A stretch of DNA of 64,000 bases from Halomonas sp. M20 (GTDB taxonomy: Bacteria; Pseudomonadota; Gammaproteobacteria; Pseudomonadales; Halomonadaceae): assembly GCF_020622265.1 (NCBI RefSeq), contig NZ_JACNMQ010000001.1:372001-436000 (forward strand), given 5' to 3'. The first letter of the stretch is position 1. Every line of letters starts with the position of its first letter. The position numbers and the translations under genes are program-made. The notes under the pieces are model-generated. The model saw only the letters and a program-made list of their open reading frames with translations. It did not search any database and had not been told where the DNA came from. This document shows, in pieces, positions 1-9,472 of the stretch.

Positions 1-1242
1 ATTTTCCAGCATGCGCTCGCTGTACCAGTCAACGAAATCGATCACACCGAACTCGAAGCTCTTGGAGTAGGGGCCGGGCTGATAGGCCACGGAGTTGATG
101 CCGCGCTGATTGTCCTCGGTGATACGCCGATCCTGCAGATTGGTGGCATCCCATACCTTGCGCATCTCTACCGGGTCATAATCGATGCCTTCCACCGCAT
201 CCTTGTGTACCAGCCATTTAGTAGTCACCAGGGTCTGCTGCGGGCCCAGTGGCAGGATGCGGAACACAACGCCGTGATCCGCCATGAAGTGGTTCCAGGA
301 GTTGGGCAGATGCAGAATGCGCAGCGCCCCCATTTCCGAATCCGTCATGTCCCCCATCAGCTTCTTGCAAGCCGGTTGGCCGTCCAGGGTCATGGAGCTG
401 GTGCCATCCTTCAGCGGGGTGCGGGTCAGACGATTCTGACGGCCGAAAAACTGCAGCTGCCAGGCCGCGGCCAGCTTATCCCACTTGTCACGCATGCGGG
501 CAACCTGGGCCTTGTAGGCCGGCGTAGCGCGCACGTCTTCCGTATCATCAAACTCTAGCAGCGAGTTCATCAGTTCCGGGTGAGAGCCGTTGCAGTGATA
601 GCACTCGCGATTGTTCTCGACCACCAGCTTCCAGTTGGCCTCCTCGACGATGTGAGACTCCGCCGCTACCTTGACGTTGTCCATGTGGTGAGGCGCTAAA
701 TAATGCTCGAGCTGGGCCAGGAACTCGCTGTTGTCCGCAGGTTCCTCGGCCAGACTGACGAAGATATAACCACCCGCGGTTGCTACATGAATGGGCTTTA
801 GGCTGTAGTCGGCCGGATCGAATGCCTCGCCCATGTCGCCGGCGAACAGCAGGCGGCCATCCAGCTCGTAGGTCCACTGATGATAGGGACAAACCAGCTT
901 GGCGACCTTGCCTTTTTCCGTGGCGCACAGTCGTGACCCACGATGGCGGCAGACGTTGTGGAAGCCGTGCACTGCGCCGTCGTTGCCACGCACGATGATG
1001 ATAGGGTTATCGCCGATCTGCAGGGTCATGAAGTTGCCCTTGGTGGGGACTTCACAGGTCATGCCCGCGAACAGCCACTCCTTCTCGAAGATTTCCTGCA
1101 TGTCCAGGGCATAGAGCCGGGCATCGTTGTAGAAAGGCTGGGGAAGCGAGAACTTGGGTGTGCGGTTGCTCAGTAGTTCAGCAGCCACATCTCGGGTCTC
1201 GGCCAGAGCATCGTTGATTTCTGCGCGGGCGATCAGGGTCAT
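1..1242 (-). CDS. gbcA: Glycine betaine monooxygenase, Rieske oxygenase subunit (3' end cut by window)
   Basis: Rieske-type ring-hydroxylating-oxygenase alpha subunit, open to the window edge; 414 codons are visible and perhaps 15-20 C-terminal residues are missing. The Rieske 2Fe-2S ligands are C98-x-H100 and C118-x2-H121. The mononuclear iron motif ENNRECYHC puts histidines at H216 and H221. That ENNRECYHC block is characteristic of GbcA, which with reductase GbcB demethylates glycine betaine to dimethylglycine in the cytoplasm. The ATG at 1242 has a GAGG box nine bases upstream. Its partner reductase is not in the window. Assignment to GbcA rather than another Rieske oxygenase (stachydrine or carnitine type) rests on motif recall, so the family is certain and the substrate likely. 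Confidence 0.85.
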   Translation of the reverse strand, partial: MTLIARAEINDALAETRDVAAELLSNRTPKFSLPQPFYNDARLYALDMQEIFEKEWLFAGMTCEVPTKGNFMTLQIGDNPIIIVRGNDGAVHGFHNVCRHRGSRLCATEKGKVAKLVCPYHQWTYELDGRLLFAGDMGEAFDPADYSLKPIHVATAGGYIFVSLAEEPADNSEFLAQLEHYLAPHHMDNVKVAAESHIVEEANWKLVVENNRECYHCNGSHPELMNSLLEFDDTEDVRATPAYKAQVARMRDKWDKLAAAWQLQFFGRQNRLTRTPLKDGTSSMTLDGQPACKKLMGDMTDSEMGALRILHLPNSWNHFMADHGVVFRILPLGPQQTLVTTKWLVHKDAVEGIDYDPVEMRKVWDATNLQDRRITEDNQRGINSVAYQPGPYSKSFEFGVIDFVDWYSERMLEN

Positions 1243-1621
1243 GTCGGTAGTCCTCGTGCTTCGCCTATCGTTGTTATCCTATATCCGGTATAGGCACCGG
1301 ATTTGCGCTGAGTGTGGAGGATGTTCCGATTGGGGAATTATCTACTGGCGACCTCCGATGATACGTCGACGACGCCGATGAAAAAGAACACTTTCTCCTG
1401 GGTTGGCCGGTCAGGTTGATGTCGCAGGGAGATAAGTGCTTTTAGTGGTCTTATAAATCACCTTATGCCGCGAAAGAGGATATTATCCTCATCATTGCGG
1501 TGGCCCATCGGAAACAAGATTGCTGGGTTGATCAAGGCAAAGCAGGGGGATCCACTCCTTCAGCCACCGGCAACAATAATCGTGGTTAGTGAACGTACAT
1601 CACTTAATAGGGGTGATCCCA
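1243..1621. other. Divergent intergenic region, gbcA / SleB-type hydrolase
   Basis: About 380 bases between two divergent genes. Apart from the inverted repeat at 1278-1294 and the hydrolase ribosome binding site (AGGGGTG just before 1622), I see no convincing gene or RNA. It must hold the promoters of both genes. Confidence 0.5.
1278..1294. promoter_or_regulatory. Inverted repeat upstream of gbcA
   Basis: CCTATA-N5-TATAGG, a perfect six-base inverted repeat centred about 45 bases upstream of the gbcA start. It could be an operator or overlap the promoter. No regulator is assigned. Confidence 0.3.
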
Positions 1622-2254
1622 ATGATCATGCGCTACTGCCAGAAATGGATGGTTTTCTGTCTTGCCATATTGCTCCTTTCTAGCCAGGTGTTTGCGGTGG
1701 ATCGGGTTCAAAGAGCAGAAGTCGCCAAGGAAAAGGCGGAGGCTTTGGAGCAGGCGGTTGCGACGGAAGGCAGTGACGTAAACCCTCCTGATTCCTTGAT
1801 CATTACCAAGCCAGGCGTACAGGCGGTCGATCCGACCGGGCGGGCCCCCTTGGATGATGCGATTACCTGCCTTGCCCGCTCTATCTACTGGGAGGCCCGC
1901 GGCGAAAGTGTTGAAGCTATGGAGGCCGTTGCCGATGTGGTGATCAATCGTCTGGCGCATGAAGGTTTCCCCGATACGGTATGCGAGGTGGTCAGGCAGG
2001 GCGGGGAGCAGGGGAGCTGCCAGTTCTCCTGGTGGTGCGATGGCCGTATGGATCATGCGGAGAATGAGCAGGCCTATGCCACCGCCAAGGAAATCTCGCG
2101 CCGAGCCCTCAATGGGCAGCTCGAGGATCGAATCGATGGCGCCTTGTATTTTCATCATCGGCAAATATCGCCAGGCTGGGGCAGGAACTTCATCAAGACG
2201 AACCAGATTGACGATCTTGTCTTCTATAAGCTGCGTGATGGCGTAGCGCCCTGA
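1622..2254 (+). CDS. Secreted SleB/CwlJ-family cell wall hydrolase
   Basis: Protein of 210 residues with an N-terminal hydrophobic signal (MIMRYCQKW, then a run rich in A, I and L ending in SQVFA) and a C-terminal hydrolase_2 (SleB) domain from about residue 75. The domain is marked by the ARSIYWEARGES block, VADVVINR, CQFSWWCDG and ALYFHHRQISPGWG. Members cleave peptidoglycan, probably as lytic transglycosylases or amidases, in the periplasm. An in-frame ATG at 1589 exists, but 1622 has the AGGGGTG ribosome binding site and gives a proper signal peptide; 1628 is an equally short alternative. It stands alone and converges on the LysR gene. Confidence 0.85.
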   Translation: MIMRYCQKWMVFCLAILLLSSQVFAVDRVQRAEVAKEKAEALEQAVATEGSDVNPPDSLIITKPGVQAVDPTGRAPLDDAITCLARSIYWEARGESVEAMEAVADVVINRLAHEGFPDTVCEVVRQGGEQGSCQFSWWCDGRMDHAENEQAYATAKEISRRALNGQLEDRIDGALYFHHRQISPGWGRNFIKTNQIDDLVFYKLRDGVAP

Positions 2255-2299
2255 GGCTGGTCCACGATGGATTGCGGCACTAGCCTGTTCTGAGCGTGA

Positions 2300-3205
2300 T
2301 CAGACCGCGGGCGGCGTCTCCTGCATCAGTGCCCATAAGCGTTCGGTGGCATCAAAGCTGGGTGTCACATGGCGATAGCAAGCAACCGCCAGCAATGGGC
2401 CGCCGAGTTCATCCAGCAATGAAACAAGTTTGCCGGATTCCAGCTCTGCCTCGATCAAGCCATGCGGCAACCACCCGATTCCCAATCCCGACAAGGCCAA
2501 TTCCTTGATGCCGATGGTAAATGCTGTCTCGCAGACGAGTTCGGTATCGAAGCGGCGTTGAAGATCGAACATGAAGGGTGTTGCCAACACATTCCCCAGG
2601 AAGCTGTCGCGGTCATAGCCAATAAGAGGCAAGACGCTATCTGGATGCGGTGCATGAAGTGGTCGACCAGAATGGTCGGCAGCGCTGACGGGAATTAATT
2701 GCTCCTGGCCTAGCTGCAATCGCTCGATATCATGGCGCTCTGTCAGCAGAGGAGCGCCATGCAGTTCGCTGCACAGCATTAGATCCGCATCGCCACGCTC
2801 GAAGTCGTTGATGCAGTCGTCCCGATTGGAAGAGCGCACCTGTAAGCGTGCATTTGGGGCGTGACGGCGAAAATGGCGCAGCAGCCGTGGTAAATAGCTG
2901 ACCGTGAGTGTGTGCTGCGTGGTCAACACTGCGCGACGGCCATGGAGTGCTTCAGCCCGCATGCGGCTGCGCAGCGCATAAAGCCGGGCCAGCCAGTCCC
3001 GCAGATGTGGTTCGTGGAGGCGGCCCTGAGAGGTTAGCGTCAGGCGAATCGCCTGCCGATCGATCAGGTCGACGCCCAGCCAGTCTTCAAGTTGCCGAAT
3101 GCGCCGCGAAAAGGCCGGCTGGGTCACATGGCGCCGTTCGGCGGCCTGGGAAAACGTCCCCGCCTCGATCAGCACCAAAAAATCCTCTATCCATTCGATT
3201 TTCAT
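2300..3205 (-). CDS. LysR-family transcriptional regulator
   Basis: 301 residues. The N-terminal winged helix-turn-helix occupies about residues 1-60 (EDFLVLIEAGTFSQAAERRH, then TQPAFSRRIRQLE) and is followed by a LysR substrate-binding domain. It diverges from the PLP-decarboxylase operon that starts at 3400, with 194 bases between them, the usual arrangement for a LysR activator of the neighbouring operon. A long inverted repeat at 3265-3291 lies in that gap. The effector is unknown; a substrate or intermediate of the adjacent operon is the simplest guess. Confidence 0.9.
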   Translation of the reverse strand: MKIEWIEDFLVLIEAGTFSQAAERRHVTQPAFSRRIRQLEDWLGVDLIDRQAIRLTLTSQGRLHEPHLRDWLARLYALRSRMRAEALHGRRAVLTTQHTLTVSYLPRLLRHFRRHAPNARLQVRSSNRDDCINDFERGDADLMLCSELHGAPLLTERHDIERLQLGQEQLIPVSAADHSGRPLHAPHPDSVLPLIGYDRDSFLGNVLATPFMFDLQRRFDTELVCETAFTIGIKELALSGLGIGWLPHGLIEAELESGKLVSLLDELGGPLLAVACYRHVTPSFDATERLWALMQETPPAV

Positions 3206-3264
3206 TTTTTCTATCCTGCCTTTGTTGTTTTTCTAGTGTAATCGACTAGCTATGCAAAAAAGTA

Positions 3265-3291
3265 ACCAATGCCGAGTTTCTTGGCATTGGT
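3265..3291. promoter_or_regulatory. Inverted repeat between the LysR gene and the decarboxylase operon
   Basis: Nine-base perfect arms, ACCAATGCC and GGCATTGGT, separated by nine bases. The site lies about 60 bases upstream of the LysR start and about 110 bases upstream of the decarboxylase start. Length and placement suit a LysR-dimer site shared by the divergent promoters. A transcript hairpin is the alternative reading, but no T-run follows it. Confidence 0.5.
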
Positions 3292-3399
3292 GTGCACATA
3301 CAAGAAACCACTATGCTGGTTTTCAACCAGCCGTCGAATGCAGAAGGCGGCCATGAGAAAGATGGTGTTTCAACCCCGATCCTTTGAAGGAATATCCTA

Positions 3400-4869
3400 A
3401 TGATTTCCTCACAACCCCCTGAAGACCCGTCTCTTGATCCCAGCGACTGGCGTGAATTTCGAACACTTGCCCACAAGATGCTGGATGCCGCGGTCGATAA
3501 GATGGAGGTCGCCCGCCAAGGCCGCGTCTGGAATGAAGTGCCGCCAGAAATGAAGCTGTCGCTTCAAGCTGAACTGCCGACCAATGGTCAAGGGTTAGCA
3601 GCTACCCAGCAGCAGATCGAAGCGCTGCTGCCTTACGGCATCGGCAACACCCATCCGCGTTTCTTTGGCTGGGTGCATGGGTCTGGCACGCCAGGAAACC
3701 TGATCGCCGAGATCGCGGTGGCGGCGATGAATGCCAATCTGGGTGGTCGAGACCACGGCGCGATGTATGTAGAAAAACAAGTGGTGAAATGGTGCCGGGA
3801 ATTGTTCGAGTTCCCCGAGACCGCTAGCGGCTTGATCGTGTCCGGTACATCGATTGCGACCGTGATTGCCTTGAAAGTGGCAAGGGACCGGTGTCTTGAC
3901 TTTGCCAGTCGCACAGATGGAGTCGGCGGCGCACCGCTGGTCGGCTACACGTCGACACAGACTCATTCCTGCGTTGCACGTGCCTTCGATATCCTGGGGC
4001 TCGGCGCTGACGCCCTGCGCAAGATCCCGGTCGACGATCGTTTCCAGATCGATATGGACGCGCTTGAAACCGCGATCGCTAAAGATCGCGCAGAAGGGCG
4101 CAGGCCCTTTGCCATCATCGGCACTGCTGGAGCGGTCAATGTCGGCGCGATCGATGACCTGGAAGCCATTGCAGACCTCGCGGCCCAGGAAGGCCTATGG
4201 TTTCATGTTGACGGTGCGTTCGGCGCCAGCGGCGTCCTCAGTGATCGGCTTCGCCCGCGCCTGTCCGGATTGAAACGAGCCGACTCACTGGCGTTCGATT
4301 TTCACAAGTGGCTGCATGTCAACTACGACGCCGGCTTCGTCCTTGTACGGTCCGAAGACGCGCACCGCCGAACATTTTCCGATCGCCCCGACTACCTCAA
4401 GGGGGCTAGCCGGGGCCTTGCCGCCGGCAACCCTTGGCCGGTGGAGTACGGGCCCGAACTATCCCGCGGCTTTCGAGCCCTCAAGATTTGGGCCCAACTC
4501 AATGAACATGGCACCGACAAACTGGGTCAGCTGATCACGCGCAACTGCGAACAGGCGGCTTATCTGGCAGAACAAGTCGCGACTCAGCCGAATATGGAAG
4601 TGTTGGCGCCGGTCGCGATGAATATCTGCTGCTTTCGCTATGTTCACCCCGAGTTGACCCCACCCGCGTTGAATCGCCTGAATGAAGAGATCGTCATTCA
4701 GTTGCAACTCCAGGGCATCGCTGCACCCTCGACCACAATCATTCATGACAACACCGCGATCAGGGTCAACATCACGAACCACCGCACAAGATTTGAGGAT
4801 CTCGACCTGTTGGTAAGGGAGGTCGGCAGGATCGGAGCAATGCTGGCCGCCGAGGCGGGTCAATTATAA
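3400..4869 (+). CDS. Group II PLP-dependent amino acid decarboxylase
   Basis: 489 residues, fold-type I PLP enzyme of the aromatic amino acid / glutamate / histidine decarboxylase family. HVDGAFGA supplies the PLP-contacting aspartate (D271), and the DFHKWLH motif supplies the Schiff-base lysine (K303). The ATG at 3400 follows GAAGGA at good spacing. It is first in an apparent operon with a HisD-like dehydrogenase, a DegT-type aminotransferase, an Asp/Glu racemase and a GltIJKL-type importer. A decarboxylated amino acid (amine) is the expected product if it behaves like its family. The amino acid cannot be read from sequence: aromatic, acidic and sulfonated substrates (cysteate, cysteine sulfinate) are all possible. 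Confidence 0.85.
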   Translation: MISSQPPEDPSLDPSDWREFRTLAHKMLDAAVDKMEVARQGRVWNEVPPEMKLSLQAELPTNGQGLAATQQQIEALLPYGIGNTHPRFFGWVHGSGTPGNLIAEIAVAAMNANLGGRDHGAMYVEKQVVKWCRELFEFPETASGLIVSGTSIATVIALKVARDRCLDFASRTDGVGGAPLVGYTSTQTHSCVARAFDILGLGADALRKIPVDDRFQIDMDALETAIAKDRAEGRRPFAIIGTAGAVNVGAIDDLEAIADLAAQEGLWFHVDGAFGASGVLSDRLRPRLSGLKRADSLAFDFHKWLHVNYDAGFVLVRSEDAHRRTFSDRPDYLKGASRGLAAGNPWPVEYGPELSRGFRALKIWAQLNEHGTDKLGQLITRNCEQAAYLAEQVATQPNMEVLAPVAMNICCFRYVHPELTPPALNRLNEEIVIQLQLQGIAAPSTTIIHDNTAIRVNITNHRTRFEDLDLLVREVGRIGAMLAAEAGQL

Positions 4870-4894
4870 TTTTCATGGATAGCCTACGAGAAAG

Positions 4895-6220
4895 GTGAAA
4901 ACAGTGACAATACGACATCTGAAATCCGCAGCCGCATCCGGTGGTGTTGAAGCAGAAGATCAGCGCGTCACCGAGGCGGTACAAGCGATGCTCGATGATA
5001 TTCGTCAACGCGGTGAGAGCGCGGTGCGCGAATATGCGCAGAAATTCGATAGCTGGACGGGCGACTTCGTGCTCAGCGACGAGAAGCGCCAGGCCTTGAT
5101 TGCCCAGGTCTCGCAAACGGTCAAGGACGATATCGATTTCGCTCACCGCCAGATACGCCGTTTTGCCGAGGCTCAGCGCGATAGCCTGCAGGGGTTCGAG
5201 ATCGAAACCGAGCCTGGCGTCATCCTGGGCCAGCGCATACTGCCGGTGCAGTGCGCCGGGTGTTATATCCCCGGCGGGCGCTATGCGCATGCCGCTTCGG
5301 CGCTGATGAGTGTGGCCACCGCCAAGGCCGCCGGCGTGCCCTTTGTAGTGGCCTGTTCGCCGCCGCGTGGCGACAGTATCGATCCCGCGGTGTGCTATGC
5401 GCTCGACGTGGCCGGCGCCGACATGATCCTTGAAATGGGCGGCGTACACGCCATGGCCAGCATGGCCTTCGGGCTATTCACCGGCCGCGAGGCGGATATC
5501 CTGGTAGGCCCGGGCAATGCCTATGTGGCCGAGGCCAAGCGTCTGCTGTTTGGTCAGGTAGGCATCGATGTATTCGCCGGACCCACGGAGTCGGCGATCA
5601 TCGCCGACGACAGCGCCGACCCCATGACCATCGCGGTCGATCTGGTCTCCCAGGCCGAACATGGCCCGAACTCCCCAGTATGGTTGTTCACCAGCTCCGA
5701 GCGCGTGGGTCGTGCGGTGATCGAGCTGTTGCCCAAGGTCGCCGACGACATGCCCAATGCGGATGTGGTTAATGCCGCCTGGCAGGATTACGGCGAAGTC
5801 ATCCTCTGCGACAGTCGCGAGGAGGTCGTCGAAGTCAGCGATCACTACGCCTGCGAGCACTTGCAGGTGTTCTGTGACGACCTTCAGTGGTGGAAGCAGA
5901 ACCTGAGCAACTATGGCTCATTGTTCCTCGGCGAAGGCAGCACCGTGACCCACGGCGACAAGTGCTCCGGCACCAATCACATCCTGCCGACCAAGCGGGC
6001 CGGGCGGTATAGCGGGGGCCTCAATGTCCACAAGTTCATGAAGGTGCTGACCACCCAGCAGTTGAGCGAAGAGGCCAACCGGACCTTCAGCGCCGCCGGT
6101 TCACGCATCTCGCGTACCGAAGGTATGGAAGGTCATGCCCGCGCTTGTGACTGGCGGCTGCGCAAGTACTTCCCCGAGCAAACCTGGGACTTCCCGGTTC
6201 ACGACCAGCAGCGCTACTAG
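4895..6220 (+). CDS. HisD-family dehydrogenase, HpsN (sulfopropanediol dehydrogenase)-like
   Basis: 441 residues from GTG 4895; a second GTG at 4904 has better spacing to GAGAAAGG and may be the true start. Full-length histidinol-dehydrogenase fold with the zinc ligands and catalytic pair kept: Q253 and H256 (SQAEHG), E321-H322 (CEHLQ), D355 (THGDKCSGTNH) and H414. HisD homologues outside histidine operons include HpsN, which oxidises a primary alcohol of dihydroxypropanesulfonate to the carboxylate with 2 NAD+. The context here is catabolic (decarboxylase upstream, aminotransferase 13 bases downstream, then an importer), so a role on an amino- or sulfo-alcohol is more likely than histidine synthesis. 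This is inference. Confidence 0.8.
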   Translation: MKTVTIRHLKSAAASGGVEAEDQRVTEAVQAMLDDIRQRGESAVREYAQKFDSWTGDFVLSDEKRQALIAQVSQTVKDDIDFAHRQIRRFAEAQRDSLQGFEIETEPGVILGQRILPVQCAGCYIPGGRYAHAASALMSVATAKAAGVPFVVACSPPRGDSIDPAVCYALDVAGADMILEMGGVHAMASMAFGLFTGREADILVGPGNAYVAEAKRLLFGQVGIDVFAGPTESAIIADDSADPMTIAVDLVSQAEHGPNSPVWLFTSSERVGRAVIELLPKVADDMPNADVVNAAWQDYGEVILCDSREEVVEVSDHYACEHLQVFCDDLQWWKQNLSNYGSLFLGEGSTVTHGDKCSGTNHILPTKRAGRYSGGLNVHKFMKVLTTQQLSEEANRTFSAAGSRISRTEGMEGHARACDWRLRKYFPEQTWDFPVHDQQRY

Positions 6221-6233
6221 CGAGGGGGCGGCC

Positions 6234-7424
6234 ATGCAAATCTTTTCAAAATCCTTCACCCAGCAGGAGCCCTTGCCTGAGGCGGCTATCGAAGCGGCGG
6301 TCGCGGTCATGCGCAGCGGGCGCCTGCATCGCTACAATCTGACGGAGGGTGAACGCGGCGAAACGGCCCTATTGGAGCAGGAGTTCGCCGACAGTCTTGG
6401 CGTGGCCTATTGCCTGGCTTGTGCATCGGGTGGCTACGCGTTGCAAATCGCCTTGCGCGCTGCCGGTCTCCAGCCCGGCGACAAGGTGTTGTGCAACGCC
6501 TTCACCCTGTCGCCGGTACCGGGCAGCATCCATGGCGCCGGTGGGATCGCGGTGCTGGTCGATATAAGGGATGACACTACGGTCGACATCGACGATCTGC
6601 GTCGGGCAGCCATAGAGAGTGAGGCACGCTTCTTCCTGCTTTCTCATATGCGCGGTCATATCGGCGATATGCAGGCCATCGTCAAGGCCTGCGACGATCT
6701 GGGTCTTACCCTCCTCGAAGACTGTGCTCATACCATGGGTGCCGCCTGGGAAGGGCAACCAAGCGGTACCTTCGGCAAGATCGGTTGTTTCAGCACTCAG
6801 ACCTACAAGCACCTCAATTCCGGCGAAGGTGGTTTGTTGACCACGGATGACCCTGAAATCATGCGTCGCGCGATCATTCTCTCCGGCTCTTACATGCTTT
6901 TCGATCGCCACCTGGCGGCCCCACCCGCCGACAGCTTCGGGGACGTGCGTCTGCAGACCGCCAATTGCAGTGGTCGCATGGACAATCTGCGTGCCGCTGT
7001 CCTGCGGCCACAGCTGGCGGAGCTCGCTGATCGAAGGGAGCGCTGGAACCGGCGCTACCGTGTTCTGGAAGAAGGTTTGGGTCATGAGGAATCCATTGCC
7101 TTGATCCCAAGACCGCTGGAAGAAGACTTCGTCGGCAGTTCCATTCAGTTCCGGCTGCCCGAGCTGTCGCGGGACCGGATCGAAACCTTCATCGCAGGCT
7201 GCGAACGACGCGGCATCCCGCTCAAGTGGTATGGCCGCGACGAGCCCGAAGATTACACTAGTCGCTATGACAGCTGGCGCTACCTGGGGAGTACGCGCCC
7301 GGTACCCAATACGGAAAAGGTGCTGGCCACACTTTTTGATTTACGCATTCCGCTAACCTTCGATGAGGAAGATTGTAAGGCAATCGCGCAGCTCATCGGT
7401 GAAGCACTGCAAGAAAGCGGATGA
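6234..7424 (+). CDS. DegT/DnrJ/EryC1-family PLP aminotransferase
   Basis: 396 residues. The ATG at 6234, preceded by GAGGGGG, is chosen over an in-frame ATG at 6135 that would overlap the dehydrogenase gene by 86 bases. Family marks are the cofactor aspartate D163 in LLEDCAHTMGA and the Schiff-base lysine K192 in STQTYKHLNSGEGG. Most relatives aminate keto-sugars for cell-surface or antibiotic sugars. There are no sugar or glycosyltransferase genes nearby, so a small-molecule transamination within the surrounding catabolic operon is more plausible. Substrate unknown. Confidence 0.85.
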   Translation: MQIFSKSFTQQEPLPEAAIEAAVAVMRSGRLHRYNLTEGERGETALLEQEFADSLGVAYCLACASGGYALQIALRAAGLQPGDKVLCNAFTLSPVPGSIHGAGGIAVLVDIRDDTTVDIDDLRRAAIESEARFFLLSHMRGHIGDMQAIVKACDDLGLTLLEDCAHTMGAAWEGQPSGTFGKIGCFSTQTYKHLNSGEGGLLTTDDPEIMRRAIILSGSYMLFDRHLAAPPADSFGDVRLQTANCSGRMDNLRAAVLRPQLAELADRRERWNRRYRVLEEGLGHEESIALIPRPLEEDFVGSSIQFRLPELSRDRIETFIAGCERRGIPLKWYGRDEPEDYTSRYDSWRYLGSTRPVPNTEKVLATLFDLRIPLTFDEEDCKAIAQLIGEALQESG

Positions 7425-7520
7425 ACCAGTCACGTCCAGCATGGATGTCGTCAATTCACTATTCATGCTTTCCGAAAAGGATGTAAAACAATGTTCAAAA
7501 AACGCTGATGGCTTCATCAA

Positions 7521-8258
7521 ATGACTGACTCTCACGTTTCAAGGCCTACGAACCAAACGCATCCGATGGTCGGCGTGATCGGTGGCATGGGGCCTGACGC
7601 CACCGTCGAGTTCATGCAACGTGTCATCAATGCCACCCCCGCGCAGGACGATGCAGATCATATCCACCTGTTGGTCGACAACAATCCCAAGGTGCCGTCT
7701 CGGATCAAGGCATTGATCGAAGGCAATGGCGAAGACCCCGGTCCCACGATTGCCGCTATGGCGCAAAGGCTCGAAGACGCCGGGGCCCACTTTCTAGTGA
7801 TGCCCTGCAATACGGCACACTATTATTGGGAACATGCCGAACGCGCCGTCGCCATTCCGGTCTGGAACATGATTTGGCTGACCTTGAATGCGGTTCACGC
7901 AGCGGTGCCAGACGCCAGGATAGGTATGCTGGCCTCTCCGGCGTTGCGAAAGATCGGTCTTTATGAGCGCTATGCCGATGACTTGGAGCTCACCCTAGTC
8001 TATCCGGGGGATGAGGATGCGCTGCTCGAGGTCATTCGCGCCGTCAAGCGCGGTGAAAAACGCCATGCGGATACTCTGAATGCGTTCAACCGCGCTGCTG
8101 AGGATCTGAGTAGACAAGGCGCCGATGTGCTTGTCCTGGCCTGTACCGAGTTGTCGGTCATTCAGGAAAGTCTGAATACAGCAGTCCCCGTCTACGATTC
8201 CTTGCAGGTTCTGGCGGAAGAGGTGGTGAGGGCCGTCGAAGGGGTGAAAGCAGAGTGA
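7521..8258 (+). CDS. Aspartate/glutamate racemase family protein
   Basis: 245 residues with both active-site cysteines of cofactor-independent racemases: C96 in MPCNTAH and C208 in LACTELS. The glycine-rich start VGVIGGMGPDAT is typical of aspartate racemases. An upstream Shine-Dalgarno is weak for the ATG at 7521; the methionine at 7566 is an alternative but has no better site. It sits between the aminotransferase and the amino acid importer, so it probably interconverts enantiomers of the imported acidic amino acid or a relative. Confidence 0.85.
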   Translation: MTDSHVSRPTNQTHPMVGVIGGMGPDATVEFMQRVINATPAQDDADHIHLLVDNNPKVPSRIKALIEGNGEDPGPTIAAMAQRLEDAGAHFLVMPCNTAHYYWEHAERAVAIPVWNMIWLTLNAVHAAVPDARIGMLASPALRKIGLYERYADDLELTLVYPGDEDALLEVIRAVKRGEKRHADTLNAFNRAAEDLSRQGADVLVLACTELSVIQESLNTAVPVYDSLQVLAEEVVRAVEGVKAE

Positions 8259-8449
8259 TCTGCGTCGACCATGCAATAAACCAATCACGCTTGAGTCTCT
8301 TGGCATGAGCCACATTGGTCGGCACGTACTAAGATGAATAAGGTCGCCAGTGGCAGACGGTTGTTAGCCTGCGAACGGGCCTTTGAACAAGAACGATAGA
8401 ACATCCAACAATAACCGACTGCCTGCTCAACCGAGCAAGGGGATGAAAA

Positions 8450-9328
8450 ATGAAAATAAGACATCTCGGAACATTGCTGACCGCCGCCGCGATCGGCCTT
8501 TCGACCATCGGCACCGCTGGCGCCCAGGAGGTGGGCCCCACGCTCAGCAAGATCAAGGAAAGCGGTGTCATCACGATCGGCCACCGCGAGACCTCGGTTC
8601 CGTTCTCCTACATCGGCGATGACCAACAGCCGATCGGCTATACGATAGACCTCTGCATGCAGATCGTGGACGAGATCGAGAGCGAAATCGGTGTCGACGA
8701 GTTGAACATCAGGTGGGTGCCGGTGACACCCCAGACTCGCATACCGCTGATGGCCAACGGCACGCTCAATCTGGAATGCGGATCGACCACCAATAACCTG
8801 ACCCGCCAGCAGCAGGTAGATTACGCCGCTATCACCTATATCACCGGCACAAAGCTGCTGACCAAGAAGGGTAGCGGCATCGCCACGGTGGAGGACCTGG
8901 CAGGCAAGCCCATCGCGCTGGCTCAGGGCACCACCAATGAGCGCGTGGTCAAGACAGCCATCGAGGAGCTTGGCATTCAGGACGTCAACGTCGTGTCCGT
9001 GAGGGATCATGCGGAAGGGTTCCTGGCGTTGCAGACCGACCGTGTAGACGCCTATTCGACCGATGACATCCTGCTCTACGGGCTGATCGCGAAGGCGAGG
9101 AATCCCGACGCCTACGAGGTGGTGGGCGATTTCCTCTCCTACGATCCCTACGCCATCATGCTCCCGCAGAACGACAGCAAGTTCCGTCTGGTGGTCAACC
9201 GCCGGCTGGCCGAGCTGTTCCGCACCGGTGAGATCGAGAAGATCTACAACGAGTGGTTCGAGCCTTTGGGCGTGCCCATGTCCGACCTCCTGCGCGCCAA
9301 CTTCAGGATCCACGCCTTGCCGAAGTAA
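8450..9328 (+). CDS. Amino acid ABC transporter, periplasmic binding protein (GltI-like)
   Basis: 292 residues. A signal peptide ends near AGA-QE (about residue 25), followed by a family 3 solute-binding domain (ITIGHRETSVPFSY, then ECGSTTNN, then DRVDAYSTDD). This resembles glutamate/aspartate receptor GltI. Start ATG 8450 follows AAGGGGATG. The two permeases and the ATPase follow at 9473-11571. A hairpin at 9421-9440 separates it from the permeases, as is common after an abundantly made binding protein. Confidence 0.9.
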   Translation: MKIRHLGTLLTAAAIGLSTIGTAGAQEVGPTLSKIKESGVITIGHRETSVPFSYIGDDQQPIGYTIDLCMQIVDEIESEIGVDELNIRWVPVTPQTRIPLMANGTLNLECGSTTNNLTRQQQVDYAAITYITGTKLLTKKGSGIATVEDLAGKPIALAQGTTNERVVKTAIEELGIQDVNVVSVRDHAEGFLALQTDRVDAYSTDDILLYGLIAKARNPDAYEVVGDFLSYDPYAIMLPQNDSKFRLVVNRRLAELFRTGEIEKIYNEWFEPLGVPMSDLLRANFRIHALPK

Positions 9329-9420
9329 GAAATCCTTTCAATACAGCCTTTTGAGTTGCTTGAAGCAGATCTGTGAGCACTCAGCAAGGTGAAGGCATAG
9401 CGAATGTCGTCATGGCTTTT

Positions 9421-9440
9421 GGGGTCGCTTGTGTGACCCC
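9421..9440 (+). other. Intercistronic hairpin after the binding-protein gene
   Basis: GGGGTCGC-TTGT-GTGACCCC can form a stem of six GC-rich pairs with an imperfect inner part. No T-run follows, so partial attenuation or protection of the upstream mRNA is more likely than full termination. Confidence 0.4.
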
Positions 9441-9472
9441 GGTCATGTCGGGGCGCTGATTGAGGAATACTT

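Noticed and set aside
205-1381. Several open frames on both strands across the left edge
   Set aside because: They are shadows of gbcA, whose frame is open to the edge and shows both iron-binding motifs.
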